DNA of 14,842 nucleotides from an uncultured Centipeda sp. (GTDB lineage Bacteria > Bacillota > Negativicutes > Selenomonadales > Selenomonadaceae). The translations under genes were made by a program, and so were the position numbers. Location of the stretch: NCBI GenBank assembly GCA_905372865.1, contig CAJPQT010000031.1, positions 1-14,842 on the forward strand, written 5' to 3'. Each line of letters begins with the position of its first letter. The first letter of the stretch is position 1. The notes under the pieces are model-generated. The model saw only the letters and a program-made list of their open reading frames with translations, did not search any database and was not told the DNA's origin. Positions 1 through 6,581 of the stretch are shown here, piece after piece.

Positions 1-53
1 GCAGGGGACTGAAAATCCCCGTGTCAGTGGTTCGATTCCGCTCTGAGGCACCA
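1..53 (+). tRNA. tRNA-Phe (GAA), 5' end cut off by the window
   Basis: Only the 3' part is present. The anticodon stem GGGGA/TCCCC (4-8 with 16-20) closes a seven-base loop CTGAAAA, giving anticodon GAA at 11-13, which reads Phe codons. The T-arm is AGTGG/CCGCT around loop TTCGATT (31-37). The acceptor 3' strand CTGAGGC ends at 49, discriminator A is at 50, and CCA is encoded at 51-53. The D-arm and acceptor 5' strand lie outside the window. A36 and A37 make it a typical substrate for the MiaA/MiaB modification encoded further along. Confidence 0.95.
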
Positions 54-65
54 CCTTGGGTTTGA

Positions 66-99
66 ATCTCCAGTACAGCAGTGCACTGGGGATTTTTTT
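66..99 (+). terminator. Rho-independent terminator of the tRNA-Phe transcript
   Basis: Arms at 66-74 and 85-93 pair over 9 bp with one G-T wobble around a 10-base loop, and the second arm runs into seven T residues (93-99). It lies 12 bases after the tRNA CCA, so it most likely ends the tRNA transcript. It also leaves the following DedA gene needing its own promoter, which I could not identify in 100-127. Confidence 0.8.
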
Positions 100-141
100 G
101 TAGAGGATTTGTGAAACAGGGATTGTGAAGGAGCTCATGAC

Positions 142-753
142 GTGGAATATTTCTCCCAGATTTTTCTCTCGTTCATCGCCTCGTGGGGCTACGTCGCCGT
201 TGCTGTGCTCATGGCGGCAGAAAATGCGTGCATACCGATCCCGAGTGAACTCATCCTCGGCTTCGCGGGTTATCTCATCTTTGCGGGGCACATGACGTTC
301 TCAGGTGCGCTGCTCGCGGGGATGGTCGGCGGGCTGCTCGGCTCGATTTTTGCCTACGAGGTCGGTGCGCGCGGCGGCCGCCCCTTTGTGGATCAATATG
401 GAAAATATTTCTTTATCAAGAAGTCCCACGTCGACACGGCGCAGGACTGGTTCGACCGATATGGGCTCAAAGCAGTGTTCTTCAGCCGTATGCTGCCTGT
501 CATCCGTACATTCATCTCGCTGCCGGCGGGCTTTGCACGCGTCGATCCAAAGCGGTTCTTTATCTACACCATCGCGGGCTCCCTCCCGTGGACGGCGGCG
601 ATCCTCTACGCGGGAATGATGCTCGGTGAGAACTGGACCGATCTCATGGAGTACGGGCACGAGGCGAGCATCCTCTTCGTCATCTGCTCCGCCATCGCCA
701 TTATTTATTTCTATCTTAAATGGAAGAAGAAAAAGAAACGCCACCTGCGCTAA
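142..753 (+). CDS. DedA/VTT-family inner membrane protein
   Basis: The 203-aa product is a multi-pass membrane protein of the DedA (SNARE-associated/VTT) family. The family is linked to membrane homeostasis, drug and pH tolerance and, for some members, recycling of undecaprenyl phosphate or phospholipid scrambling; the substrate here cannot be read from sequence. Visible hallmarks are the N-terminal re-entrant motif E27-x4-P32-x-P34-S-E36, the second amphipathic motif around R116, P119 and R122 followed by P128-A-G130, and a final hydrophobic segment (about 176-192) ending in a run of lysines. The length is normal (about 200 aa). The GTG start is chosen because AAGGAG at 128-133 sits 8 bases upstream; the nearby ATG at 137 is out of frame. 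It is monocistronic and converges on brnQ. Family assignment is firm, the exact role is not. Confidence 0.93.
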   Translation: MEYFSQIFLSFIASWGYVAVAVLMAAENACIPIPSELILGFAGYLIFAGHMTFSGALLAGMVGGLLGSIFAYEVGARGGRPFVDQYGKYFFIKKSHVDTAQDWFDRYGLKAVFFSRMLPVIRTFISLPAGFARVDPKRFFIYTIAGSLPWTAAILYAGMMLGENWTDLMEYGHEASILFVICSAIAIIYFYLKWKKKKKRHLR

Positions 754-807
754 AAAATGGGACTGCTGCACGAAGTTAGAAAACTTCGTGCAGCAGTCCC
801 ATTTTTT
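752..807. terminator. Bidirectional terminator between the DedA gene and brnQ
   Basis: A perfect 26-bp inverted repeat (752-777 with 782-807) surrounds the four-base loop AGAA. It begins with six A and ends with a run of seven T, so it has a U-tract in both directions and serves both convergent genes. The last two bases of the DedA stop codon lie in its left arm and the brnQ stop codon (807-809) touches its right arm. Its inner sequence resembles the terminator after flgE (12143-12189). Confidence 0.93.
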
Positions 808-2150
808 TATGTATGTGCCTCCTCTGCGGGTACGGGCGCAGTCTGAAACAGTGAGACGGCAAAGCCGAGAACCGCACCGACCACTGCGGGGCAGACCCAG
901 CCCATCATGATTGCATAGAACGGGATATACTCCACGAGCAGTGCGTGGATCGGGGCGCTCGACAGACCCGCTGCGTGCAGCCCGTCGATCAGTGAGAATA
1001 CGAGCGTAAGAGCCATCGCTCCCCGATAGATGCTCCTCCGCCAACCGATGAAGCGGTCGAACAGCGAGAGGATGACGAATACGATGATGAGCGGATAGAT
1101 CGCGACGAGAAACGGAATCGCGAGCGCGATGATCTGCGTGAGCCCCACATTCGATGCCGCGAAGCTAAAGAGAATCGAGAAGAGCAGCAGCCGTTCATAC
1201 GAGATGCGCCCCTTCAGCAGCTTGTTGAAGAACATCGCCGCGCTCGAAGTGATGCCGCAGCAGGTCGTCAGGCACGCGAGTGCGATGATGACGGCGAGCA
1301 GGAGATTGCCCGCGGAGCCGAAGAAGATACCGACGGCACCCGAGAGGATCTGCCCGCCATTCTCCGAGTGACCGAGTACCGAGGCACTTGTCGCGCCGAT
1401 GTAGGCGAGCGAGCCATAGACCACCGCCATTAGTGTGACCGTGATGAGCCCTGAGACGAGACACGCGGCGCCGATGGCGCGGCTATCCGTGATCCCGCGC
1501 ATACGTACGGCGTTCGCCACAAGTGCGCCGATGGCGATCGAGGCGAGCAGATCCATCGTCTGATAGCCGTCTTGGAACCCCTGCGCAAACGGCGCGGCGA
1601 TGTAGTTGCCCGTCGGCTGGAGGACCGCACCGAGCGGCGTGAGGAACGCCTCCACGAAGAGGATGGCGAGCACGATGAGGAGCGCAGGTGTCAGCATCTT
1701 GCCTACGCGATCGATGATCTTGTTCGGATTCAGTGCGAGATAGTAGGATGCCCCGAAGAAAATCGCCGTGTAGATGAGCTGTCCGAGGGCGAGATTGTCC
1801 TCGGTGAGGAAGGGGCGTATGCCGATCTCGAACGAGACGGCACCCGTACGCGGCATCGCAAATAGTGGTCCGATGATGAGATAGAGGATAACGAGCAGCA
1901 CCGTTGCAAACAGAGGCCACGTCTTTGTATGCAGGAGTGGCACGTATTCACCGCCCGCGAGCGCGATCGCCGTGATGCCGAGCAGCGGCAGCCCGATGCC
2001 CGTTGTCATGAAGCCGAGCATTGCGAGCAGTGTGTGATCGCCCGCCGCCTGACCGAGCGCAGGCGGGAAGATGAGATTGCCCGCGCCGAAGTAGATGGAA
2101 AACATCATAAAACCAAGCGTCAAGAGGTCTTTCTTTTTGAGTGTGTTGAT
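807..2150 (-). CDS. brnQ: BrnQ branched-chain amino acid:cation symporter, probable ATC start
   Basis: This is a LIVCS-family carrier that imports leucine, isoleucine and valine with Na+ or H+ across the cytoplasmic membrane. Counting from the ATC at 2150 the protein is 447 aa, the usual family length, with about 12 hydrophobic segments. Recognisable signatures are GAGNLIFPP near residue 23, GPLFAMPRTGAVSFEIG near 115, NPNKIIDRVGKMLTPALL near 160, a QGFQDGYQTMDLLAS segment and an ACLTTCCG segment. The frame is open upstream to 2330, but the only upstream ATG (2207) lies inside the -10 box of the promoter and has no Shine-Dalgarno sequence. GGAGGG at 2158-2163 is spaced 7 bases from ATC, and starting there gives the N-terminus (M)NTLKKKDLLTLGF expected for the family. 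The next in-frame ATG (2108) would cut into the first membrane helix. Product certain, start codon unusual. Confidence 0.93.
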   Translation of the reverse strand: MNTLKKKDLLTLGFMMFSIYFGAGNLIFPPALGQAAGDHTLLAMLGFMTTGIGLPLLGITAIALAGGEYVPLLHTKTWPLFATVLLVILYLIIGPLFAMPRTGAVSFEIGIRPFLTEDNLALGQLIYTAIFFGASYYLALNPNKIIDRVGKMLTPALLIVLAILFVEAFLTPLGAVLQPTGNYIAAPFAQGFQDGYQTMDLLASIAIGALVANAVRMRGITDSRAIGAACLVSGLITVTLMAVVYGSLAYIGATSASVLGHSENGGQILSGAVGIFFGSAGNLLLAVIIALACLTTCCGITSSAAMFFNKLLKGRISYERLLLFSILFSFAASNVGLTQIIALAIPFLVAIYPLIIVFVILSLFDRFIGWRRSIYRGAMALTLVFSLIDGLHAAGLSSAPIHALLVEYIPFYAIMMGWVCPAVVGAVLGFAVSLFQTAPVPAEEAHT

Positions 2151-2163
2151 GGTGGTTCCCTCC
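2148..2163 (-). promoter_or_regulatory. brnQ ribosome binding site and putative ATC initiation codon
   Basis: Read on the minus strand, GGAGGG (2163-2158) is followed by seven bases and then ATC (2150-2148). No ATG, GTG or TTG lies within a normal distance downstream of this Shine-Dalgarno sequence. The in-frame TTG at 2165 lies just upstream of it and so cannot use it. Either ATC initiates translation or an ATG has been altered here. Confidence 0.65.
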
Positions 2164-2205
2164 AAAGATATTACACAGAAATTACGGTTCAAAATATTAT
2201 CCTTC

Positions 2206-2234
2206 ATTATTACAGAATACAGCGTGACTGTCAA
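2206..2234 (-). promoter_or_regulatory. brnQ promoter
   Basis: On the minus strand TTGACA (2234-2229) and AATAAT (2211-2206) are separated by 17 bases, and a TG one base ahead of the -10 box gives an extended -10. Transcription would begin near 2199, leaving a leader of about 50 bases with no evident attenuator. The box overlaps the upstream in-frame ATG at 2207, which is the main argument against that start. Confidence 0.8.
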
Positions 2235-2310
2235 ACATTTCGGGCGAATTGCGCCAAAAATCCTGATTTCACAACTTCTCTGGTCGTAATTTGTGGGGGG
2301 AATTTTCTTC

Positions 2311-2339
2311 TTGACAGAAACCCTGCGCACAGATATAAT
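2311..2339 (+). promoter_or_regulatory. Consensus sigma-70 promoter for the tRNA-Gly/tRNA-Cys unit
   Basis: TTGACA (2311-2316) and TATAAT (2334-2339) match the housekeeping consensus at all twelve positions with the ideal 17-base spacer. Transcription would begin near 2346, about 30 bases ahead of tRNA-Gly. Such strength is normal for stable RNA genes. It is divergent from the brnQ promoter, with 76 bases between the two -35 boxes. Confidence 0.93.
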
Positions 2340-2376
2340 ATCTAAGTGTCGCTCTTGCGGCGCAGGAAGATTTTAT

Positions 2377-2451
2377 GCGGAAGTAGCTCAGTGGTAGAGC
2401 ACCACCTTGCCAAGGTGGGGGTCGCGAGTTCGAGCCTCGTTTTCCGCTCCA
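2377..2451 (+). tRNA. tRNA-Gly (GCC)
   Basis: This is a complete 75-base gene with encoded CCA (2449-2451). Acceptor strands GCGGAAG (2377-2383) and TTTCCGC (2441-2447) pair with one G-T wobble. The anticodon stem CCACC/GGTGG encloses loop TTGCCAA, giving anticodon GCC at 2409-2411. The D-arm with AGCTCAGTGGTAGAGC and the T-loop TTCGAGC are standard. Confidence 0.97.
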
Positions 2452-2457
2452 TCATTC

Positions 2458-2531
2458 GGCGACATAGCCAAGTGGTAAGGCCGAGGTCTGCAAAACCTTT
2501 ATCCCCAGTTCGATTCTGGGTGTCGCCTCCA
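2458..2531 (+). tRNA. tRNA-Cys (GCA)
   Basis: This complete 74-base gene begins six bases after tRNA-Gly, so the two are co-transcribed. Acceptor GGCGACA (2458-2464) pairs with TGTCGCC (2521-2527) and CCA is encoded at 2529-2531. The anticodon stem GAGGT/ACCTT encloses CTGCAAA, giving anticodon GCA at 2490-2492. A36 and A37 make it a predicted substrate of the MiaB encoded 74 bases downstream. Confidence 0.97.
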
Positions 2532-2543
2532 ATATGAAATGCG

Positions 2544-2572
2544 GTCTGGAAGGATTTCTTCCAGACTTTTTT
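2544..2572 (+). terminator. Terminator after the tRNA pair, ahead of miaB
   Basis: GTCTGGAAG (2544-2552) and CTTCCAGAC (2558-2566) form a perfect 9-bp stem with a five-base loop, followed by six T (2567-2572). Only 32 bases then separate it from the miaB start, with no convincing promoter between. miaB expression may therefore depend partly on readthrough of this element. Confidence 0.9.
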
Positions 2573-2604
2573 ACTATGTGTCTGTGTAAAATGAGAGGAA
2601 ACGA

Positions 2605-3918
2605 ATGCGGGGACGTTATAAGATACTTGTCTACGGCTGCCAGATGAACATCGCCGATGCGGAGCGCATGGAGGGGCAGCTGCAGGGCGTGGGCTATGAG
2701 CGCACGGAGGAGATGGAGACGGCGGATGTGATCCTCATCAACACCTGCTGCGTGCGCGAGACGGCAGAGGACAAGGTCTACGGAAAGATCGGCGAGATCA
2801 AAAAAATAAAGGAGCAAAATCCGAAGCTGATCTTTGGCATCGCGGGCTGCATGGCGCAGAAGGAGGGGGACAACCTCATGCGCCGCGCCCCACACATCGA
2901 CTTTGTGCTTGGGACGGGGAAGGTGCAGGAGCTTGCGCGTATCGTCATGGAAATCGAGGCGGAACATTCACCCGTGGTGGATGTGACCCTCTCAGACAAG
3001 GCGATTGCGGAGAACCTGCCTGTTGCACGCGGCGGGAAATTCTCGGCATGGGTGCCCATCATGTATGGCTGCAACAACTACTGTACCTACTGCATCGTAC
3101 CCTATGTGCGCGGACGCGAGCGCAGCCGTGCGCCCGAGGAGGTCGTGGCGGAGGTGCGCCGTGCGGTCGCGGAGGGCTATACCGAGGTGACGCTGCTCGG
3201 GCAGAATGTGAATTCGTACGGCAAAGACCACAAACAGGCGGACTTTGCCGATCTCCTGCACATGGTGGACGAGGTGGAGGGCATCCGCCGCGTACGCTTT
3301 ATGACCTCGCATCCGAAGGACATCAGCGACAAGCTGATTGATACGATCAAAAACGGCACGCATATCTGTGAGCACATCCACCTGCCCGTGCAGTACGGCA
3401 GTAACCGCATTCTCAAGGCGATGAACCGTGTCTACACGGTGGAGCAGTATCGCGAGCGTGCACAGCGCGTGCGCGAAGCGCTGCCGGATGCGAGCCTGAC
3501 GACCGATCTCATCGTCGGATTCCCGGGGGAGACGGAGGAGGACTTTGCCGAGATGCTCGCGTTTCTGCGTGAGATGCGGTATGACTCGGCGTATACGTTT
3601 CTCTACTCGAAGCGTTCGGGCACGCCGGCCGCGACCATGGAGCGCCAAGTCCCGGATGATGTGAAGCACGCGCGTCTGAATGCTCTGATGGAGGAGCAAA
3701 ATGCGATCAGCCGCGCGATCAATGACCGTCTGCTCGGCGCACAGCTTGAGGTCATGGTCGAGGGCGCGAGCAAGAATGACAAGGCTGTATGGAGCGGGCG
3801 CACGCGCACGAACAAGATCGTGCTCTTCCCGCATGGGAGCGAGCGGGAGGGCGACTTCGTGCAGGTGAAGATCACGCAGCCCCAGACATGGGTGCTCAAA
3901 GGGGAAGTCGTTTCGTAG
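2605..3918 (+). CDS. miaB: MiaB, tRNA-2-methylthio-N6-dimethylallyladenosine synthase
   Basis: MiaB is a cytoplasmic radical-SAM methylthiotransferase that converts i6A37 to ms2i6A37 in tRNAs reading UNN codons, such as tRNA-Phe and tRNA-Cys. The 437-aa product has the three family regions. The N-terminal MTTase domain holds cluster ligands C12, C48 and C82, and its NTCCVRETAEDK stretch is typical of MiaB rather than RimO. The radical-SAM core holds C156-x3-C160-x2-C163. A C-terminal TRAM-like domain spans about 372-437. The length is normal. The ATG at 2605 follows a GAGAGG Shine-Dalgarno sequence (2594-2599); the ATG at 2591 is out of frame. It leads the operon miaB-mutS-mutL-methyltransferase, with 59 bases before mutS. 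No frameshift or missing ligand is seen. The partner gene miaA is not in the window. Confidence 0.97.
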   Translation: MRGRYKILVYGCQMNIADAERMEGQLQGVGYERTEEMETADVILINTCCVRETAEDKVYGKIGEIKKIKEQNPKLIFGIAGCMAQKEGDNLMRRAPHIDFVLGTGKVQELARIVMEIEAEHSPVVDVTLSDKAIAENLPVARGGKFSAWVPIMYGCNNYCTYCIVPYVRGRERSRAPEEVVAEVRRAVAEGYTEVTLLGQNVNSYGKDHKQADFADLLHMVDEVEGIRRVRFMTSHPKDISDKLIDTIKNGTHICEHIHLPVQYGSNRILKAMNRVYTVEQYRERAQRVREALPDASLTTDLIVGFPGETEEDFAEMLAFLREMRYDSAYTFLYSKRSGTPAATMERQVPDDVKHARLNALMEEQNAISRAINDRLLGAQLEVMVEGASKNDKAVWSGRTRTNKIVLFPHGSEREGDFVQVKITQPQTWVLKGEVVS

Positions 3919-3977
3919 ATTTGTTGATACGGTGTACCGTTGAATTTAAGGTATGTACTCAACGTAGGAGGTTTGTT

Positions 3978-6581
3978 ATGGACGCGCAGAACGTCACGCC
4001 GATGATGCAGCAGTATCTCTCCGCGAAGGCGGCGCATCCAAACGAACTCCTTTTCTTCCGCCTCGGCGACTTCTATGAGATGTTCTTTGACGATGCAAAG
4101 GTGGCGGCAAAGGAGCTCGGACTGACGCTCACGAGCCGCAGCGGTGATCTCGACAAAAGTCCCATGTGCGGTGTTCCCTATCATGCGGCAGACAGCTATA
4201 TCGCGCGCCTTGTCGCAAAGGGGTTCAAGGTCGCGATTGCCGAGCAGATCGGCGACCCGAAGGCAAAGGGGCTGACGCACCGCGAGGTGGTCAAGGTCGT
4301 CACCCCGGGGACAACGCTCTCGGACGATTTGCTGCGCGATGCATCGAATAACTACATTGTACTTCTCCATGAGACGTGCGGTGGGAATTTTGTGCTTGCG
4401 GGCGCGGACATCTCAACGGGAGAGGCGTTCTATGCTTCCTATGCAGGGGAGCCCGCCGCGCAGCAGATCCTCGACGAGCTCTACCGCCGCATGACGGCAG
4501 AGCTTCTGATGACGGAGGGGTTCTCGCTTGCCGATGCCGTGCGCGAGTTCGCCGTGCAGCGTCTGCCGCACTGCGCCGTCGGAGCAGTCATGCCGCAGGC
4601 AGATGACGACCTGCTCGCGCAGCATTTCCCTGCCGCCGAGATTCCGACCGATGCGGGGGCGCGGACGGCGGTCGTGACCCTCCTGCGCTACCTCCACGAT
4701 ACGGTGATGGCCGACCTCTCGCAGCTGAACCACCTCTCCTTCCTCGACGCGGTGGACACGATGCAGCTCGACACCTATACGCTGCGCAACCTCGAGATCA
4801 CGCGCAGCCTGCGTGACGGCGGCAAGAAGAACACCCTCTTTGACGTGCTTGACTTCACGCGCACGCCGATGGGCACGCGTCTGCTGAAATCGCAGCTCGA
4901 ACATCCGCTGCTCGTTCCGCACCGCATTGACGCGCGTCTGGATGCCGTCGCGGAGCTCGTGGAGAAAACCTCACTGCGCGGAAGTCTGCGTGAACACCTG
5001 CGTTCGGTCTATGACTTCGAGCGCCTTTTGACGCGCATTGAAACGCAGACAGCAAATGCACGCGACCTTGTTGCACTCCGCGTCTCGCTCGCCGCACTTC
5101 CTGCCGTGCGTGAAGCACTCGGTACGGCGATGAGCGGCCTTCTTACGCGTGCGCACGCGGCAATTCAGACATTCGACGAGCTGCGCGATACGCTGGAGCG
5201 TGCGATTGTCGATGAGCCGGGGCTGTCCGTACGCGAGGGCGGCATCATCCGCGCGGGCTATGACGCGGCGCTCGACGAACTGCACGCCGTTTCGCGCGAC
5301 AGCAAATCGCTCCTGCAGGAGATGGAGGAACGTGAGCGCTCGCGCACGGGGATCAAGACACTCAAGATCGGCTACAACAAGGTCTTCGGCTACTACATCG
5401 AGGTGCGCCACAGCGGGCGCGACCAAGTACCCGAGGGCTACATCCGCAAGCAGACCCTCGCGAATACGGAGCGCTTCATCACCGAGGAGCTGAAGGACTT
5501 CGAGGCGAAGATCCTCGGAGCGCAGGAGAAGATCACGGCGCTCGAGTATCATATTTTCACGCAGCTGCGCGAGCAGGTGCGGGCGCAGCTTGTTCCCATC
5601 CAGAATGTCGCGCGGGCGATCGCGCGTGTCGATGTGCTCCAAAGTCTCGCCGAGGCGGCGGCGGCATACCGTTACGTGCGTCCGAAGGTGACGGCGGACG
5701 GCACGATCCTCATACGGGACGGACGGCACCCGCTCGTGGAGCGCTTGCTGCAGCGCGAGGTGTTCGTCCCGAATGACACCGATCTCAGCCACGGAGCAGC
5801 GGAGACGATGCTCATCACGGGGCCGAACATGGCGGGCAAGTCCACCTATATGCGGCAGGTTGCCCTCCTCACCCTCATGACGCAGGTCGGCAGCTTCGTT
5901 CCCGCACGCGCGGCGGAGATCGCACCCGTCGACCGCATCTTCACGCGCATCGGTGCGAGCGACGACCTCGTGAGCGGACAGAGCACCTTCATGGTGGAGA
6001 TGAATGAGGTCGCGCAGATCCTGCGTGAGGCGACGCGTGACAGTCTCGTCATTCTCGATGAGATCGGGCGCGGCACGAGTACGTTTGACGGCATGAGCAT
6101 TGCGCGCGCGGTTGTGGAGCATATCGACAAACATATTCATGCCAAGACCCTCTTTGCAACGCACTACCACGAGCTCACGGAGATGGAGAACGGGCGCATC
6201 CGCAACTACTGCATCGCCGTGCGCGAGAAGGGGAAAAAGGTTGCGTTCCTGCGCCGCATCGTTGCAGGTGCGGCGGACAAGTCCTACGGCATCCACGTTG
6301 CACGCCTCGCAGGACTGCCGCCGAAGGTAACGGCGCGCGCGGAGGAGATCCTGCATGCGCTCGAGCAGAAGGCCGCTGAGAGCGGTGCAGGGGACATCGC
6401 TGCCGCACAGCAGAAAGTCCCTCCCGTGCAAGAGCCCGCCGACGGGATGACATCGCTCTTTGCCGACGGGACGCTTGCAGAGCTGCGGATGCTCGATGTG
6501 ATGACGATGACGCCGCTCGAGGCGATGAACACACTCTATCGACTGCAGGAACAGGCGCGGAAGGAGGCAGGAGAGGCATGA
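3978..6581 (+). CDS. mutS: MutS DNA mismatch repair protein
   Basis: MutS finds mispaired or looped bases after replication and recruits MutL. The 867-aa product is full length. Domain I carries the mismatch-reading F32-Y-E34 within RLGDFYEMF. It is followed by the connector and the core/lever and clamp domains. The C-terminal ABC-type ATPase has Walker A GPNMAGKST at 615-623, Walker B ending VILDE with D694 and E695, the following GRGTSTFDG loop, and an ATHYHEL switch. The frame is open upstream to 3789, but the ATG at 3978 follows TAGGAGG (3965-3971) by six bases and gives the family N-terminus, so the 63-codon extension overlapping miaB is rejected. Its stop overlaps the mutL start by four bases (ATGA), which implies translational coupling and matched amounts of the two partners. 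Confidence 0.98.
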   Translation: MDAQNVTPMMQQYLSAKAAHPNELLFFRLGDFYEMFFDDAKVAAKELGLTLTSRSGDLDKSPMCGVPYHAADSYIARLVAKGFKVAIAEQIGDPKAKGLTHREVVKVVTPGTTLSDDLLRDASNNYIVLLHETCGGNFVLAGADISTGEAFYASYAGEPAAQQILDELYRRMTAELLMTEGFSLADAVREFAVQRLPHCAVGAVMPQADDDLLAQHFPAAEIPTDAGARTAVVTLLRYLHDTVMADLSQLNHLSFLDAVDTMQLDTYTLRNLEITRSLRDGGKKNTLFDVLDFTRTPMGTRLLKSQLEHPLLVPHRIDARLDAVAELVEKTSLRGSLREHLRSVYDFERLLTRIETQTANARDLVALRVSLAALPAVREALGTAMSGLLTRAHAAIQTFDELRDTLERAIVDEPGLSVREGGIIRAGYDAALDELHAVSRDSKSLLQEMEERERSRTGIKTLKIGYNKVFGYYIEVRHSGRDQVPEGYIRKQTLANTERFITEELKDFEAKILGAQEKITALEYHIFTQLREQVRAQLVPIQNVARAIARVDVLQSLAEAAAAYRYVRPKVTADGTILIRDGRHPLVERLLQREVFVPNDTDLSHGAAETMLITGPNMAGKSTYMRQVALLTLMTQVGSFVPARAAEIAPVDRIFTRIGASDDLVSGQSTFMVEMNEVAQILREATRDSLVILDEIGRGTSTFDGMSIARAVVEHIDKHIHAKTLFATHYHELTEMENGRIRNYCIAVREKGKKVAFLRRIVAGAADKSYGIHVARLAGLPPKVTARAEEILHALEQKAAESGAGDIAAAQQKVPPVQEPADGMTSLFADGTLAELRMLDVMTMTPLEAMNTLYRLQEQARKEAGEA

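Noticed and set aside
2242..2255. Palindrome-like GGGCGAATTGCGCC between the divergent brnQ and tRNA promoters
   Set aside because: Only the outer two and the central four bases are symmetric, and the alternative hairpin is only 4 bp. This is too weak to call an operator.
2587..2592. TAAAAT as a -10 box for miaB
   Set aside because: Transcription would start near 2599, leaving no Shine-Dalgarno sequence in the mRNA, and no -35 box is present at the right distance.
4971..6431. Minus-strand open frame of 486 codons across mutS
   Set aside because: It is a shadow of the strongly codon-biased mutS gene. The product is Arg/His/Leu-rich with no recognisable domain, and no ribosome binding site or promoter was evident.
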